From Treponema sp. (GTDB taxonomy: Bacteria; Spirochaetota; Spirochaetia; Treponematales; Treponemataceae): a stretch of 6,315 nt of DNA. Both the position numbers and the translations under genes were made by a program. Location: the NCBI GenBank assembly GCA_016293645.1, contig JAEDDW010000095.1, positions 1 through 6,315 on the forward strand, in the 5' to 3' direction. The notes under the pieces are model-generated. The model ran no database searches, had not been told where the DNA came from, and saw nothing but the letters and a program-made list of their open reading frames with translations. Shown here one piece after another: positions 5,523 to 6,315 of the stretch (positions are counted from its first letter, which is position 1; each line of letters starts with the position of its first letter).

Positions 5523-6245
5523 ATGAAAAGGTTTTTAATTTTTCTTGCGGTCTTTTTCATGGCAGGGATGGCTCTTTCCGCACAGGCAAAAACCCATCTC
5601 ACTGACGACCAGCTTGATTATGCGGAAATTGTAAATTCCATCGAGGGTGTCGGTGCCCCATATCTCAAAGGTGACTATGTGGTTTTCACGGCCGAGCACA
5701 AATGGCGTCATATCGGAATTGCCTTTGACTTTGAGGAATACAAGACGATTCATTCCTTCCAGATAAAGAAATTCATGGACATGGAATACAAGGAATCAGG
5801 TTCCATCTGCTTTTTCATCATGAAGCTGCCAAAGAATGTGCTTGCCCTTGACTACAGACTTGTCATAGACGGACTGTGGACGGCGGATCCATACAACCCG
5901 GAAACTGTCTACAACAGCGAGGCAAACCTGACTCTGTCCCATGTGGACGCAACCAGATACATTCCTCCGGTAACGGAAAAAAATGCGGATGGCCTGGTAC
6001 ATTTTGTGTACAGGGGTAAACGAGGGCAGCAGGTCCGTGTAGGCGGAAGCTTTACAAACTGGGACAGCTGGATCTACAAGATGACGGAAGTTTCTCCAGG
6101 ACTTTATGAATTTGCACTGCCATTACCTCCTGGAAAATATGAATACGCTTTCTATACTGGAATCACATCCTTTCCTGACAAGGGGAATCCGGAACGCTGC
6201 TATACAAACGACGGAAAAGTTGCATCACTGCTTGTTGTAAATTAA
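5523..6245 (+). CDS. Secreted periplasmic protein with two tandem CBM48/AMPK-glycogen-binding-like domains
   Basis: A 240-residue exported protein. Residues 1-22 form a Sec signal peptide (KR, hydrophobic core, SAQA cleavage site before Lys23). There is no lipobox Cys, so it is probably soluble in the periplasm or outer envelope. Two beta-sandwich domains follow. The first (about 45-145) ends with YRLVIDGLWTADPYNP, the typical CBM48 C-terminal signature. The second (about 157-239) contains VRVGGSFTNWDSW and LPPGKYEYAFYTG, the typical N-terminal and central signatures. CBM48 domains bind glycogen or starch, or act as Ig-like modules in other proteins. No catalytic domain is attached. The start at 5523 gives the complete signal peptide, but no Shine-Dalgarno sequence precedes it and the predicted sigma-28 promoter ends 7 nt upstream, so the mRNA may be leaderless. 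Its divergent position next to a flagellar collar gene under a matching promoter suggests a flagellar or envelope role. The specific function is unknown. Confidence 0.85.
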   Translation: MKRFLIFLAVFFMAGMALSAQAKTHLTDDQLDYAEIVNSIEGVGAPYLKGDYVVFTAEHKWRHIGIAFDFEEYKTIHSFQIKKFMDMEYKESGSICFFIMKLPKNVLALDYRLVIDGLWTADPYNPETVYNSEANLTLSHVDATRYIPPVTEKNADGLVHFVYRGKRGQQVRVGGSFTNWDSWIYKMTEVSPGLYEFALPLPPGKYEYAFYTGITSFPDKGNPERCYTNDGKVASLLVVN

Positions 6246-6266
6246 ATCAGGAAGTTGTGAATAAAA

Positions 6267-6315
6267 GGGGGCTGTCCCAAAAGTAATTTCAGGGTGGTTG
6301 AGCTTAGTCGAAACC
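6267..6315. repeat. Edge of a probable interspersed repeat or insertion sequence (truncated by window end)
   Basis: Right after the last gene comes GGGGGCTGTCCCAAAAGTAA (6267-6286), which resembles the terminal inverted repeats of some insertion sequences. It is followed at 6293-6315 by a sequence whose reverse complement begins GGTTTCGACTAAGCTCAACC, a type of intergenic repeat met in many copies in bacterial genomes, including (from memory) treponemes. Neither can be confirmed from a single copy, and no transposase gene is in the window. A weak GGG/CCC hairpin at 6269-6277 lacks a following T run, so I do not call a terminator. Confidence 0.4.

Noticed and set aside
1..6315. CRISPR array, tRNA or rRNA genes, riboswitch
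   Set aside because: No regularly spaced identical repeats, no tRNA- or rRNA-like stretches and no aptamer-like conserved leader were seen. The only non-coding gaps are 1-61, 5373-5522 and 6246-6315.

Overview
The window looks like a chromosomal segment of a spirochete, most probably a Treponema species. The main reason is the large minus-strand gene. Its product has an acidic cytoplasmic half, one central membrane span and a periplasmic TPR half, the layout I recognise as the spirochete periplasmic flagellar collar protein FlcA. FliA (sigma-28)-like promoter elements and an exported protein with CBM48-like folds fit a motile treponeme with mid-range GC. The species cannot be fixed from the sequence.

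Layout: at the left edge (19-45) is a rho-independent terminator for an upstream plus-strand transcript that is otherwise outside the window. It is followed by a plus-strand gene for an unrecognised membrane protein with about eight spans (62-886). This gene converges on, and overlaps by 25 bp, the end of a two-gene minus-strand operon. Transcription of that operon runs leftward from about 5405: first the flcA-like gene (1530-5372), then a dolichol/phytol-kinase-type membrane enzyme (862-1530), whose start codon overlaps the flcA stop codon in TAATG. The 150-bp divergent intergenic region (5373-5522) drives the operon to the left and, to the right, a gene for a secreted protein with two tandem CBM48-like beta-sandwich domains (5523-6245). 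The last ~50 bases (6267-6315) look like the edge of an interspersed repeat or insertion sequence, cut by the window end.

The most interesting point is the divergent intergenic region. Both strands carry the same pattern, CTAAA, then 16 nt, then GCCGAYAT, close to the FliA consensus (TAAA-N15-GCCGATAA). If both are real, the flagellar collar gene and the exported CBM48-like protein are co-expressed as flagellar genes. The latter would then be a candidate uncharacterised component of the periplasmic flagellar or cell-envelope apparatus. Its -10 element ends only 7 nt before the ATG and no Shine-Dalgarno sequence is visible, so its mRNA may be leaderless.

All functional assignments rest on motif and architecture recognition by eye. 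No database search was run.
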